Part shown: piece after piece, positions 38,617-47,596 of the stretch | Layout of the letters: the number at the start of each line of letters is the position of its first letter | Numbering within the stretch: the first letter of the stretch is position 1 | NCBI RefSeq assembly: GCF_902826555.1 | Contig: NZ_CADEFI010000011.1 | Span: 22,308-86,307, forward strand | Length of the DNA stretch: 64,000 nt | Source of the DNA: an uncultured Hyphomicrobium sp. | GTDB lineage: Bacteria > Pseudomonadota > Alphaproteobacteria > Rhizobiales > Hyphomicrobiaceae | Direction of reading: 5' to 3' | Program-made: the position numbers and the translations under genes | Notes under the pieces: model-generated | Databases searched by the model: none | What the model was told of the DNA's origin: nothing | The model's input: the letters and a program-made list of their open reading frames with translations, nothing else

Positions 38617-40254
38617 TTGGATACGAAGACGTTCGCTGAGCTGGGGCTCAGCCAGAAGGTTCAGGCCGCGATCGCCGCGGCCGGCTATTCCTCCCCGACG
38701 CCCATTCAAGCCGCGGCAATCCCGGTGGCGGTCACGGGCCGAGACGTGCTCGGCATCGCACAGACCGGCACGGGTAAGACCGCGTCGTTCGTGCTGCCGA
38801 TGATCGCTCGGCTCGAGACCGGGCGTGCAAGAGCGCGCATGCCGCGCTCGCTCATCCTGGCTCCGACGCGCGAACTCGCGGCGCAGGTGGCACAGAGCTT
38901 CGAGAAGTACGGCGTCAATCACAAGCTCGACGTGGCGCTTCTGATCGGCGGCGTGTCGATGGATGATCAGGTGCGCAAGCTCGACCGCGGCGTCGACGTG
39001 CTGATCGCGACGCCGGGACGGCTGCTCGATCACTTCCAACGCGGACGCCTGATGCTGATGGGCGTCGAAATTCTCGTCATCGACGAAGCCGACCGCATGC
39101 TCGACATGGGCTTCATTCCCGACATCGAGAAGATCTGCAATCTTTTGCCGCCGCGTCGCCAGACGCTTTTCTTCTCCGCCACCATGCCGCCGGAGATCAC
39201 GCGTCTCGTCAATCAGTTCCTGCGCGATCCGGAGCGGATCGAGGTTGCCCGTCCGGCGACCACGGCAAAGACCATCACGCAAAGCTTCCGCTTCTGCCCC
39301 GAGAGCGAGGACTGGGTAAAGCGCGAGATGCTGCGCGACATGATCCGCGCGGATAACGTGAAGAACGCCATCGTCTTCTGCAACCGCAAGCGGGACGTCG
39401 CAATCCTGCTGAAGTCGCTGCTCAAGCACGGCTTCAACGCCGGCGCGCTGCACGGCGACATGGACCAGAAGAGCCGCATGGAGACGCTCGACCGCTTCCG
39501 TAACGGCGACATCACGATTCTCGCGGCGAGCGACGTCGCGGCGCGCGGGCTCGATATTCCCGATGTGTCGCACGTGTTCAACTTCGATCTCCCGTGGCAA
39601 TCGGACGACTACGTGCACCGCATCGGACGCACCGGACGCGCGGGGCGCGAGGGCACGGCGCAATCGATCGTCACGACCGAGGAGCTCAAAAGCTTCAAGG
39701 ACATCGAAAAGATGCTCGGAGAGACGGCGGCGTGGATCGGCGAGCCGCCGAGCGAGCAGGATTTCGCGGATGCCGGCAAGCGTCGCCGCGGCCGTGGACG
39801 CGGCGGGCGCACGGGAGCACCGCGCGAGAGCGGACGTGGCGACCGCGGTGACCGCGGGCGCAGCGAGGGCGGACGTCAGGAGGGACGGCGCACTGCCGGC
39901 CCGAGCCACGGCGGCGAGCGGCGCAACAGTGCTTCCCAAGCCAGCGCACCCGCAGAGACGAGCCGTGGCGCAGACGCCAAGCCTCCGCGTGAGGGCGGCC
40001 GCGAGCAGCGGCGTCCCGAGGCGCGGCGCGATGGCGCCAAGCCGCAGCAGCATGCGAAGGCGCCGCGACCCGACACCGCCGATCCGAGGACCGAGGCCCG
40101 CCGTGAGGAGCGTCCTGTTCAGCAGGCGCCGCGTGCAAGGCCGCCCCGGGCTCCCGATTCGGAGCCGTCGAAGGCCGCGGTGGGCGCTTTCGCTGGAAAT
40201 GTGCCGGCGTTCCTCAGACGCCCGCCACGACCGGTTAAAGCTGCCAGCGAGTAA
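38617..40254 (+). CDS. DEAD-box RNA helicase, RhlE-like
   Basis: 545 residues. Helicase core motifs are in order: Q motif (PTPIQAAAIP), I (AQTGTGKT), Ia (PTRELAAQV), Ib (TPGRLLDH), II (DEAD), III (SAT), V (ATDVAARGLDIP-like ASDVAARGLDIPDV) and VI (HRIGRTGRAG). From about residue 385 a long Arg/Gly/Ala-rich basic tail replaces folded structure, typical of RhlE-type RNA-binding tails. The TTG start is chosen because FAELGLSQKVQAAI begins right after, with GGAG ten bases upstream. It acts in RNA unwinding, ribosome assembly or mRNA decay. Confidence 0.92.
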   Translation: MDTKTFAELGLSQKVQAAIAAAGYSSPTPIQAAAIPVAVTGRDVLGIAQTGTGKTASFVLPMIARLETGRARARMPRSLILAPTRELAAQVAQSFEKYGVNHKLDVALLIGGVSMDDQVRKLDRGVDVLIATPGRLLDHFQRGRLMLMGVEILVIDEADRMLDMGFIPDIEKICNLLPPRRQTLFFSATMPPEITRLVNQFLRDPERIEVARPATTAKTITQSFRFCPESEDWVKREMLRDMIRADNVKNAIVFCNRKRDVAILLKSLLKHGFNAGALHGDMDQKSRMETLDRFRNGDITILAASDVAARGLDIPDVSHVFNFDLPWQSDDYVHRIGRTGRAGREGTAQSIVTTEELKSFKDIEKMLGETAAWIGEPPSEQDFADAGKRRRGRGRGGRTGAPRESGRGDRGDRGRSEGGRQEGRRTAGPSHGGERRNSASQASAPAETSRGADAKPPREGGREQRRPEARRDGAKPQQHAKAPRPDTADPRTEARREERPVQQAPRARPPRAPDSEPSKAAVGAFAGNVPAFLRRPPRPVKAASE

Positions 40255-40515
40255 GCCTGATCCGATCTGCTGCGCTGCTTTGCGCTCGACGGGCCGCACG
40301 TCGCGCGGATGATTTTGCTTGTGCGCGCCTAGGGTTGCCGGTCCATCTCCGCGGCGAGTCTGGCAACATTTCGCAGCTCGCGGAGGTGCAACGCACAACA
40401 GCGGTGTCAAGCGAATCTTGCATCGCAGCATGCGGAAGCTGTGGAAAGGCTACGGTTCTGCCTAATTTGCAGGCGGTCCCGGCGCTACTGTCGCTGTGCA
40501 TTGGAGGCGACAATC

Positions 40516-40827
40516 ATGCGTCATCAACGGGTCACCACATCACGCACCACATCAAACGGCGCCTGCCGGGTTCGCGAATTGGGGTATGTACCGGCGCCTG
40601 ATCTCATCGAAGCCGCGCAACTGCGGCGCCTCGCCAGCACCGTGCTTTCCAAATCTCCGGAAGACCTCGCCGCGCTGACCGAAACCAATCCCCTACTGGT
40701 TTGGGAATGGATCGATGCCTTCCGCAAGGAAAAGCTCGCCGCGGAAGCAGAGGCGCGCTATTGGTCGGCAGCGGCTGCGGCCCTTGCTACGGCCAAGCCG
40801 GAGGCGTTTCGCGCGGCCGCGGAATAG
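40516..40827 (+). CDS. Small hypothetical protein
   Basis: 103 residues. After a basic N-terminus the rest is helical: PDLIEAAQLRRLASTVLSK, then WEWIDAFRKEKLAAEAEARYW and an Ala-rich end. GGAGGCG eight bases before the ATG makes this start convincing. It is not similar to a family I know. The GNAT gene follows after 35 bp in the same direction. Confidence 0.6.
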   Translation: MRHQRVTTSRTTSNGACRVRELGYVPAPDLIEAAQLRRLASTVLSKSPEDLAALTETNPLLVWEWIDAFRKEKLAAEAEARYWSAAAAALATAKPEAFRAAAE

Positions 40828-40862
40828 CAGGCGTTCCCTGTTTCAGCGGCCTCTCCTCAGAC

Positions 40863-41417
40863 ATGGGCATGCCTGACGTCGAGATTTGCCGCTGGGACCA
40901 GCTCGGGCCGGAGCCCGAGCTCGATCGCCTCACACGCGAGCTCGACGGCATTTTCTTCATGTCGAGCGCGCGGCAAACTTTTGCGGATACCGCCGAAAAG
41001 GCCGCATTTCGCGAGCGCTGGCTCGGCCGCTATCTTCGACATTTTCCGCAACTCGCCCTGGTTGCCTTGACGCCCGAGCGACGTATGGTCGGCTATCTGG
41101 TGGGAAGCCTTCAGGATCCGGCGCGTGACCCCGTGTTCGCCGATCTCGCCTTCTTTCATCGCTTCCGCGATCTCACCGCCCGCTACCCGGCGCAGCTCCA
41201 TGTCAACCTCGACGCGGACTGGCGGGGGCGCGGCATCGGGGCCCGCCTCGTCGACACGTTTGCCGATATGGCTCGCGCAGGCAGCGCGCCAGGCGTTCAT
41301 GTCGTGACCGCGCGCAGCATGCGTAACGTCGGCTTCTACCTCGCCAACAGATTTCTCGAGCGCGGTGCCGTCGTGATCGACGGGCGCGAACTCCTGTTTC
41401 TCGGCCGCGACCTTTAA
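40863..41417 (+). CDS. GNAT-family N-acetyltransferase
   Basis: 184 residues. The acetyl-CoA motif A is QLHVNLDADWRGRGIGARLVDTF, followed by VHVVTARSMRNVGFYLANRF as motif B. The N-terminal half (WLGRYLRHFPQLALVALTPERRMVGYLVG) gives strands 1-4. The ribosome site is weak; MGMPDV could instead start two codons later. The substrate is unknown. It lies upstream of the aap operon but separated by 108 bp. Confidence 0.8.
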   Translation: MGMPDVEICRWDQLGPEPELDRLTRELDGIFFMSSARQTFADTAEKAAFRERWLGRYLRHFPQLALVALTPERRMVGYLVGSLQDPARDPVFADLAFFHRFRDLTARYPAQLHVNLDADWRGRGIGARLVDTFADMARAGSAPGVHVVTARSMRNVGFYLANRFLERGAVVIDGRELLFLGRDL

Positions 41418-41525
41418 TTCGCACGCCGAATCGGTGGGGCAATCGCGCGCACGTGCGAAGCGAGCATTGAATAGCAGGCCTCGTCGGGCATAGTGCACGC
41501 AGTCCTCCGCAACCGACGAGAGTCG

Positions 41526-42302
41526 ATGAACGACGCCACTCCTCATTCCTCCGCGCGGACATCACCTGCACCGGCCGTGGTGCTCGAAGGTGTTCAGAAG
41601 TGGTTCGGCGACTTCCATGTCCTGAAGGATATTTCCCTCGAGGTTGCCGAGGGCGAAAAGATCGTCATTTGCGGGCCGTCCGGCTCAGGTAAATCGACAC
41701 TGATCCGCTGCCTCAATGGGCTCGAAACGCACGACGACGGACGCATCGTCGTCGACGGAACGGAACTCACACGCGATCTTCGCACGCTCGAGACCATCCG
41801 CTCCGAGGTCGGCATGGTGTTCCAGAGCTTCAACCTCTTTCCGCATCTCTCGGTGCTCGACAACCTCACGCTGGCGCCGCAGTGGGTGCGCGGCGTGAAG
41901 CGTGCGGATGCCGAAAAGGGTGCCCGCGCTTTGCTCGAACGCGTGCGCATCGCCGATCAGGCCGAGAAATTTCCTGGGCAACTTTCCGGCGGGCAACAAC
42001 AGCGCGTGGCCATCGCGCGGGCATTGGCCATGAACCCGCGCATCATGCTGTTCGACGAGCCGACGAGCGCGCTCGATCCCGAGATGGTGAAGGAGGTGCT
42101 CGACGTCATGATCGAGCTGGCGAGCCAGGGCATGACGATGCTGGTCGTGACGCACGAAATGGGTTTTGCGCGCGCGGTTGCGGATCGCGTCGTATTCATG
42201 GACCGCGGCGAGATCGTGGAATACGGCACGCCGCAAGCGTTGTTCGAGGCTCCGCGCCACAAGCGTACGCGCGCATTCCTCTCGCAAATCCTTGGACACT
42301 GA
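41526..42302 (+). CDS. aapP: Polar amino acid ABC transporter ATP-binding protein
   Basis: 258 residues with Walker [11 protein letters not shown]-loop [12 protein letters not shown], signature LSGGQQQR, Walker [13 protein letters not shown] and switch His in VVTHEM. The FNLFPH stretch is typical of polar amino-acid importers (GlnQ/AapP). The ATG at 41526 has GACGAGAG upstream and is preferred to one 33 bases earlier. It leads a four-gene operon; the binding-protein gene starts one base after its stop. In rhizobia aapP normally comes last. Confidence 0.92.
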   Translation: MNDATPHSSARTSPAPAVVLEGVQKWFGDFHVLKDISLEVAEGEKIVICGPSGSGKSTLIRCLNGLETHDDGRIVVDGTELTRDLRTLETIRSEVGMVFQSFNLFPHLSVLDNLTLAPQWVRGVKRADAEKGARALLERVRIADQAEKFPGQLSGGQQQRVAIARALAMNPRIMLFDEPTSALDPEMVKEVLDVMIELASQGMTMLVVTHEMGFARAVADRVVFMDRGEIVEYGTPQALFEAPRHKRTRAFLSQILGH

Positions 42303-42303
42303 A

Positions 42304-43335
42304 ATGCGGGCAACCTCCTCATTCCTTTGCACGCTAAGTTTTCTCTCGGCGCTGCTGCTCGGCGCTTCACCCGTGGTGGCGCAGTCTTCGACGCTCGAAG
42401 CCGTCAAGAAACGGGGACAGCTGGTCTGCGGCGTCAACACGGGACTTGCCGGCTTCGGCGCACCTGACGACAAGGGCAACTGGACGGGACTCGACATCGA
42501 CTTCTGCCGTGCCGTCGCGGCGGCGATCTTCGGCGACGGCACCCGCGTGCGCTTCGTGCCGCTCAACGCCAAGGAGCGCTTCACGGCGCTGCAGACGGGC
42601 GAGGTCGACATCCTCTCGCGCAACACGACCTGGACCATGAGCCGCGACACGTCGCTGGGCCTCAACTTCGTCGGTATCCTCTATTTCGACGGGCAGGCGT
42701 TCATGGTGCGAAAGTCGCTCGGCCTCAAGTCCGCCGATGAGCTCAAGGGCGCCAGCATCTGCGTGCAGAGCGGCACCACGAACGAGCTCAATCTCGCGGA
42801 TTTCTTCGCGACGCGTGGCCTCACCTATCGTCCAGTTGTCTACGAGCGCCTGGTCGAGGTGCTGGGCGCCTATGCCAACGGGCGTTGCGACGCGTTCACG
42901 ACCGACAGCTCGCAGCTGATCGCCGAGCGGACGCGACTCACCGACCCCGAAGAGCACGTGATGCTGCCGGATCTCGTCTCCAAGGAGCCTCTCGGCCCGG
43001 CCGTGCGCCAAGGCGACGCCCAATGGTCGAACATCGTGCGCTGGACGCTTTTCGCGATAATCAACGCGGAGGAGCTCGGTGTCACGCAGAGCAACGTCGA
43101 AGCGCAGCGCAGCTCCTCCAATCCCGAAATCCGCCGCCTGCTCGGTACGGAGGGCGAATACGGAAAGGGTCTCGGGCTCGCCGATGATTGGGCCGTGTCG
43201 ATCCTGAGCGCCGTCGGCAACTACGGCGAGAGCTTCGAGCGCAATCTCGGACAAGGGTCGCCGCTCAAAATCGCGCGCGGACGCAATGCACTCTGGAAGG
43301 ACGGCGGGCTGATGTACGCCCCGCCGGTCAGATGA
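42304..43335 (+). CDS. aapJ: General L-amino acid ABC transporter substrate-binding protein
   Basis: 343 residues with a signal peptide (FLSALLLGASPVVAQ). The mature protein is AapJ-like: TLEAVKKRGQLVCGVNTGLAGF, LDIDFCRAVAAAIFGD, VDILSRNTTWTMSRD, ICVQSGTTNELNLADFF, CDAFTTDSSQLIAER, NYGESFERNLG. Two Cys in the mature part probably form the family disulfide. It is the periplasmic receptor for the permeases coded immediately after. The ATG follows the aapP stop by one base. Confidence 0.94.
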   Translation: MRATSSFLCTLSFLSALLLGASPVVAQSSTLEAVKKRGQLVCGVNTGLAGFGAPDDKGNWTGLDIDFCRAVAAAIFGDGTRVRFVPLNAKERFTALQTGEVDILSRNTTWTMSRDTSLGLNFVGILYFDGQAFMVRKSLGLKSADELKGASICVQSGTTNELNLADFFATRGLTYRPVVYERLVEVLGAYANGRCDAFTTDSSQLIAERTRLTDPEEHVMLPDLVSKEPLGPAVRQGDAQWSNIVRWTLFAIINAEELGVTQSNVEAQRSSSNPEIRRLLGTEGEYGKGLGLADDWAVSILSAVGNYGESFERNLGQGSPLKIARGRNALWKDGGLMYAPPVR

Positions 43336-43345
43336 GGCTAGGGCG

Positions 43346-44533
43346 ATGACAGGCGAAGGGGGCAAACGCTGGCTCGCGCGCAAGACCTGGATCGATGCGG
43401 CTTACGATCCGAAGATGCGCGCACTGGCATTCCAGGCGCTGCTGGCGCTGGTGCTGGTGTTCCTCTTCGTCGAGGTGGTGCGCAACACGGCCGCCAACCT
43501 CGAGAAGCAAAATATCGCCTCCGGTTTCGACTTCCTGGCGCGCACGGCAGGCTTCGATATTTCGCAGACGCTGGTGCCCTACACCAGCAAGAGCACCTAT
43601 GCGCGGGCCTTCTTCGTGGGTCTCTCGAACACCCTGCTGGTGGCCGTGCTCGGCATCGCGCTGGCGACCGTGCTCGGCTTCGCGCTCGGCATCGCGCGGG
43701 GATCGCCCAACTGGCTCGCGTCGCGGCTCGCCCTCGCCTATGTCGAGGTGGTGCGCAACGTGCCGCTGCTGCTGCAGCTCCTGGTCTGGTATGTGGCCGT
43801 GCTCCGGGCGTTACCCATGCCGCAGGGCGCGCTCGCGCTTCCGGGCGGGGCCTTTCTCGATACCCGCGGGCTGCATCTGCCGCGCCTCGTCGTTGAAAAC
43901 GGCGGTGGGCTGGTTGCCGCGGTGATCGGCCTGTCGCTCATCGGAGCGGCGTGGCTCTGGAGGAGACGGCGCGCGCGGGCCGACGAGCCGGCCGACCCCG
44001 TGGACGTCGTGGGCCGAGGGCTGGTCGTTCTGCTGCCGGTTCTTGCGGTGCTGCTGGCGCTCAAGGCGACGCTTGCCACGCCGCAACTCGGACGCTTCAA
44101 CTACGAGGACGGTCTTTCGATCGAGCCGGAGTTTCTCGCGCTTCTGATCGGGCTCTCGACCTACACGGCTGCGTTCATCGCCGAGATCGTGCGCGCGGGG
44201 CTCGACGGCGTGCCGAAGGGGCAGCGGGAGGCTGCTGCCGCGCTCGGCCTCAGCCGGAGGCAAGCGTTGCGCTTCGTCATCCTGCCGCAGGCGCTGCGCA
44301 TCATCATCCCGCCGCTCACCAACCAATACCTCAACCTCACCAAGAATTCGTCACTCGCGGTCGCCATCGGCTACCCCGATCTGGTGTCGGTCTTCTCCGG
44401 AACGGTGCTCAACCAGACGGGGCAGGCGGTCGAGGTGATCCTCATCACGATGGCCGTCTATCTTGCCATCAGTCTCGCGACGGCGCTGCTGATGAACTGG
44501 TTCAACGTCCGCACGGCCTGGGCGGAGCGCTGA
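43346..44533 (+). CDS. aapQ: General L-amino acid ABC transporter permease AapQ-like
   Basis: 395 residues, about eight helices, with the EAA loop in GVPKGQREAAAALGLSRRQALRFVILPQALR near residues 290-320. The family-specific N-terminal extension to NIASGFDFLARTAGFDIS is present. The periplasmic region between helices carries the long AapQ/BztB-type insert. It pairs with AapM in the channel. AGGGCG precedes the ATG; the gene is ten bases after aapJ. Confidence 0.93.
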   Translation: MTGEGGKRWLARKTWIDAAYDPKMRALAFQALLALVLVFLFVEVVRNTAANLEKQNIASGFDFLARTAGFDISQTLVPYTSKSTYARAFFVGLSNTLLVAVLGIALATVLGFALGIARGSPNWLASRLALAYVEVVRNVPLLLQLLVWYVAVLRALPMPQGALALPGGAFLDTRGLHLPRLVVENGGGLVAAVIGLSLIGAAWLWRRRRARADEPADPVDVVGRGLVVLLPVLAVLLALKATLATPQLGRFNYEDGLSIEPEFLALLIGLSTYTAAFIAEIVRAGLDGVPKGQREAAAALGLSRRQALRFVILPQALRIIIPPLTNQYLNLTKNSSLAVAIGYPDLVSVFSGTVLNQTGQAVEVILITMAVYLAISLATALLMNWFNVRTAWAER

Positions 44534-44537
44534 GGCG

Positions 44538-45647
44538 ATGCGGATTTCAACTGCAAAGAGCGAACGCAGCGCAACCCCGTTCGAAACGTGGGGCGGAAAG
44601 CTTCGAGCGACGCTTTTCCCGACCCTGCTGCAATCCGTCGTGAGCCTCGTGCTGATGGCGTTGATCGCGCATGTGGCGTACGCGTTCATCGACTGGGCCT
44701 TCATCCGGGCGGTCTTCACCGGGAGCGACGGATCGGCCTGCCGCGTGGAGGGAGCGGGCGCGTGCTGGCCCTTCATCACGCACAAGATGAACCTGTTCCT
44801 TTACGGCCGCTATCCCGAGGCCGAACTCTGGCGCGTGCACCTCACGTATGGGCTGGCGCTCGCGGGCGTGGTGCCGCTGTTCGTGCCCGGCGTGCCGCGC
44901 AAGCCGGCGATCCTGGCCTACGTACTGCTCGTATTTCCTTTGCTCGCATTCATCCTGCTCAGCGGCGGCGTGCTTGGCCTGCCGCTGGTCCGCACGGATC
45001 TGTGGGGCGGACTTCTCTTGACGCTCGTCATCGCCACTGTGGGCATTGCGGCTTCGTTCCCGCTCGGCATCCTGCTCGCCCTTGCACGGCGGTCCGAGCT
45101 GCCATTCGTGCGGTGGACGTCGACCGCCTACATCGAGCTGGTCCGCGGCGTGCCGCTGGTGACGGTGCTGTTCATGGCATCCGTCATGTTGCCTCTGTTT
45201 CTGCCCCCCGACGTCACCATCGATAAGTTGCTGCGCGCGCTCGTCGGCGTGGCGTTGTTCTCGGCCGCCTATCTGGCGGAGGTCGTTCGTGGCGGGCTGC
45301 AGGCCATTCCTCGCGGGCAGTACGAGGCGGCGGATGCCCTCGGTCTCGGCTATTGGCGGAAAATGGCATTCGTTATTCTGCCGCAAGCCATTCGGCTGGT
45401 GATTCCCGGAATCGTGAACTCGTTCATCGCCCTGTTCAAAGACACAAGTCTTGTACTCATTATCGGACTTTTTGATCTGATCGGAATCGTCGAGCAAAGC
45501 GTGCAGGCGGACGCGAAATGGTCGTCGCCGCAGACGGCAGCCACCGGGTATTTCTTTGCTGCTGCAGTGTTTTGGATATTCTGCTTTGCGATGTCGAGGG
45601 CCTCGGCCGCGCTCGAGACGAAACTCCAGGTTGGCGCCCGTTCATGA
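44538..45647 (+). CDS. aapM: General L-amino acid ABC transporter permease AapM-like
   Basis: 369 residues with several helices, an N-terminal cytosolic tail, and the permease core with IELVRGVPLVTVLFMASVMLPLF and EAA loop IPRGQYEAADALGLGYWRKM. It begins four bases after aapQ, so all four subunits are coded as one unit. The C-terminus is short and basic. No terminator is visible after the stop; the next gene begins 114 bp on. Confidence 0.93.
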   Translation: MRISTAKSERSATPFETWGGKLRATLFPTLLQSVVSLVLMALIAHVAYAFIDWAFIRAVFTGSDGSACRVEGAGACWPFITHKMNLFLYGRYPEAELWRVHLTYGLALAGVVPLFVPGVPRKPAILAYVLLVFPLLAFILLSGGVLGLPLVRTDLWGGLLLTLVIATVGIAASFPLGILLALARRSELPFVRWTSTAYIELVRGVPLVTVLFMASVMLPLFLPPDVTIDKLLRALVGVALFSAAYLAEVVRGGLQAIPRGQYEAADALGLGYWRKMAFVILPQAIRLVIPGIVNSFIALFKDTSLVLIIGLFDLIGIVEQSVQADAKWSSPQTAATGYFFAAAVFWIFCFAMSRASAALETKLQVGARS

Positions 45648-45761
45648 CGCGCGCAAGACATGAGTCGTCCAGAAAGCGGCATGACAACGGCAGGCCCCTG
45701 GGGTAAGGATTAGCCGCCATCGAAAACAGAATCCGGGTGGCGAGAAACTGGGGGAATATCC

Positions 45762-46202
45762 ATGTTTTTACCGAGCGAATACATTTGGCTTGAGCCCGTG
45801 CTCATCGCCGCCGGTGTGGTCTTCGTCATTGGCTTGATCGGCAATGCACTGTCCTTCTCGAACCGTTTTGTGAATGCGCTTGTGACGGCAATCGTGTTCG
45901 CCGTGGTCTTCGGCGTGCTCTATCACCTCTCGCGGGCCGACGTGCCGCCGAGCCCGGTGGAGTTCCTGCCCGCTGACTACAAGTGGCTGCAGCCCGTTCT
46001 GATTGCGGCTGCTGTCGTGTTCGTGGTCGACCTGATCGGCAACTTCCTGTCGTTCTCGAACCGCTTCGGAAACGCGATCGTGACCGCTCTCGTATTCCTG
46101 GTGATCTTCGGCGGCTTGACCTACCTCGCCAAGGAGCAGGGTCAGCCGATCCCGACCATCACGGTTCCGGTGCCCGACGCTTCGCCCACTCCGGCGCCAT
46201 AA
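45762..46202 (+). CDS. Small membrane protein made of two tandem copies of one unit
   Basis: 146 residues. Residues 2-58 and 68-124 align without gaps at an offset of 66, 39 of 57 residues identical by my count. Each copy is FLP-x-x-Y-x-WL-x-PVLIAA, a helix, LIGN-x-LSFSNRF-x-NA, and a second helix, giving four membrane segments. Strict conservation of SFSNRF in both loops suggests a functional site. A Pro-rich tail ends the protein. GGGGGAATATCC before the ATG is a fair ribosome site. A terminator follows 28 bases after the stop. No family is known to me. Confidence 0.75.
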   Translation: MFLPSEYIWLEPVLIAAGVVFVIGLIGNALSFSNRFVNALVTAIVFAVVFGVLYHLSRADVPPSPVEFLPADYKWLQPVLIAAAVVFVVDLIGNFLSFSNRFGNAIVTALVFLVIFGGLTYLAKEQGQPIPTITVPVPDASPTPAP

Positions 46203-46230
46203 CACGCACCGACAGTGGTCCCGACTTTTG

Positions 46231-46264
46231 GAGGGCGGCTCGATGGGCCGCCCTCTTCGTTTTT
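46231..46264. terminator. Rho-independent terminator, serves both convergent genes
   Basis: Nine-base stem GAGGGCGGC / GCCGCCCTC, loop TCGATGG, then TTCGTTTTT on the plus strand. It lies between the duplicated membrane gene and the convergent FAD-oxidase gene. The minus-strand side has a weaker T-run (ending in AAAAG reversed), so it mainly serves the plus strand. Confidence 0.85.
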
Positions 46265-46265
46265 G

Positions 46266-47387
46266 TTACGCGCCAATTCGCGTCGCAACGTATGCGCCGA
46301 TGGCAAGCGACGAGGTGAGGCCCGGACTTTCGATGCCATAGAGTGCGACGAGATGCGGAATACCGTGCTCGCGCACCGCATGGATGGCGAAGTCGGGTGC
46401 GGGCTCGCCGCTGCGATAGATCTTGGGCCTGACGCCGACATAGCCGGGCGCGAGCCTGTCAGCGGGCAATGCCGGCCAATAACGGCGAATCTCCTTTTCA
46501 AATCGCGCGCGCCGCGTGCCGTCCGCCTCGTCGAACACCGTGCTCGCTTCATCTTGCCATTCAAGATCGGGACCGAAACGGGGTGCGCCTGCCACATCGA
46601 GCGTCAGGTGGATCCCAAGCCAGGCTTCATGCGGCAGCGGATAGACGAGGTGGCGGAACGGCGGGCGGGCGCCTTCGAGCGTGTAATAGTGGCCGCGGGC
46701 GGGGTAGGTTTCGGGAGGTTCATATCCCCTCCCCGCAACCATCTTGCCGAGCCGCGTGGCGCCGAGGCCGGCGGCAATGACGAGATTGCGCGCCGTAAGC
46801 GTGGCCCGCTCGCCGGCGCTGACGATGTCGATCTCGAAGGGGTCTCCATGGTGCGCACGAAGACCCACCACCTCCGTGTTCAGCACGACGTTGCCCGCGC
46901 CCGCGCGGACATGCCCCTCGAGCGCCACCATAAGGGCGTGGCTATCGATCACGCCGGTTGAGGGCGACAGCAAGGCCCCGACGCAGGCGACGTCGGGCTC
47001 CAGGGCGCGTGTCGCCTCGGCACTCAGGCGGGTCAGATCCGTCACGCCGTTGGCAATGGCGGTGGCCGCCAGCGCGTCCAGCCGCGGCAGCTCTTCCGCG
47101 GTCGTCGCGACGAGCAGCTTTCCGTAGCGGACATGGGGAACCCCGTTCTCGGCGGCGAACGCATAGAGGAGGCGCCGCCCCTCGACGCACAAGCGCGCTT
47201 TGAGACTGCCGGGCGGGTAGTAGAGGCCGGCGTGGATGACCTCGCTCGAGCGGCTGCTGGTCTCCTGGCCGATGGCGCCATGGCGCTCCAGGACGACGAC
47301 CTCCTGTCCAGCCTCCGCCAGAGCACGGGCCACGGCCAGCCCGACGACGCCGCCGCCGATGACAACCGTCTCGACATCGGGTGTCAT
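46266..47387 (-). CDS. FAD-dependent oxidoreductase, L-2-hydroxyglutarate oxidase-like
   Basis: 373 residues, DAO family. The N-terminal FAD loop is VVIGGGVVGLAVARALAEAG with E at the end of strand two (LERHGAIGQETSSRSSEVIHAGLYY). That S-S-x-x-S-E-V-I-H-A-G-L-Y-Y stretch is the LhgO/L2HGDH signature. The C-terminus has IESPGLTSSLAIGAYVA. It likely oxidises L-2-hydroxyglutarate or a related 2-hydroxy acid. GGAG lies seven bases before the ATG. Glycerol-3-phosphate dehydrogenase is a relative but lacks this signature. Confidence 0.88.
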   Translation of the reverse strand: MTPDVETVVIGGGVVGLAVARALAEAGQEVVVLERHGAIGQETSSRSSEVIHAGLYYPPGSLKARLCVEGRRLLYAFAAENGVPHVRYGKLLVATTAEELPRLDALAATAIANGVTDLTRLSAEATRALEPDVACVGALLSPSTGVIDSHALMVALEGHVRAGAGNVVLNTEVVGLRAHHGDPFEIDIVSAGERATLTARNLVIAAGLGATRLGKMVAGRGYEPPETYPARGHYYTLEGARPPFRHLVYPLPHEAWLGIHLTLDVAGAPRFGPDLEWQDEASTVFDEADGTRRARFEKEIRRYWPALPADRLAPGYVGVRPKIYRSGEPAPDFAIHAVREHGIPHLVALYGIESPGLTSSLAIGAYVATRIGA

Positions 47388-47488
47388 GAAGGGGCTCCGC
47401 AGAGGCGATTAATCGACAATGTTCTCACCTGTTCACCTGAAGTGGAACACCCTTTTTTATCAAATATTTATGCCAATTTTTCTGTGAC

Positions 47489-47497
47489 TTATCCACA
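47489..47497 (+). promoter_or_regulatory. Perfect DnaA-box sequence in AT-rich gap
   Basis: TTATCCACA, an exact match to the strong DnaA box, in an AT-rich stretch at 47448-47520 that also contains ATCAAATATTTATG. It is also the centre of CTGTG, seven bases, CACAG. Only one exact box is visible, so this is not an origin by itself. It could contribute to control of the divergent genes. Confidence 0.35.
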
Positions 47498-47596
47498 GGT
47501 TGATACCAATGTGACGACAAGTTGAACAAATCAAGAACATTTTTCCGTGCGAATCGTCTAGGCTGTTTGCCCGCTATCAATCGGAGTGCTGGCCCC

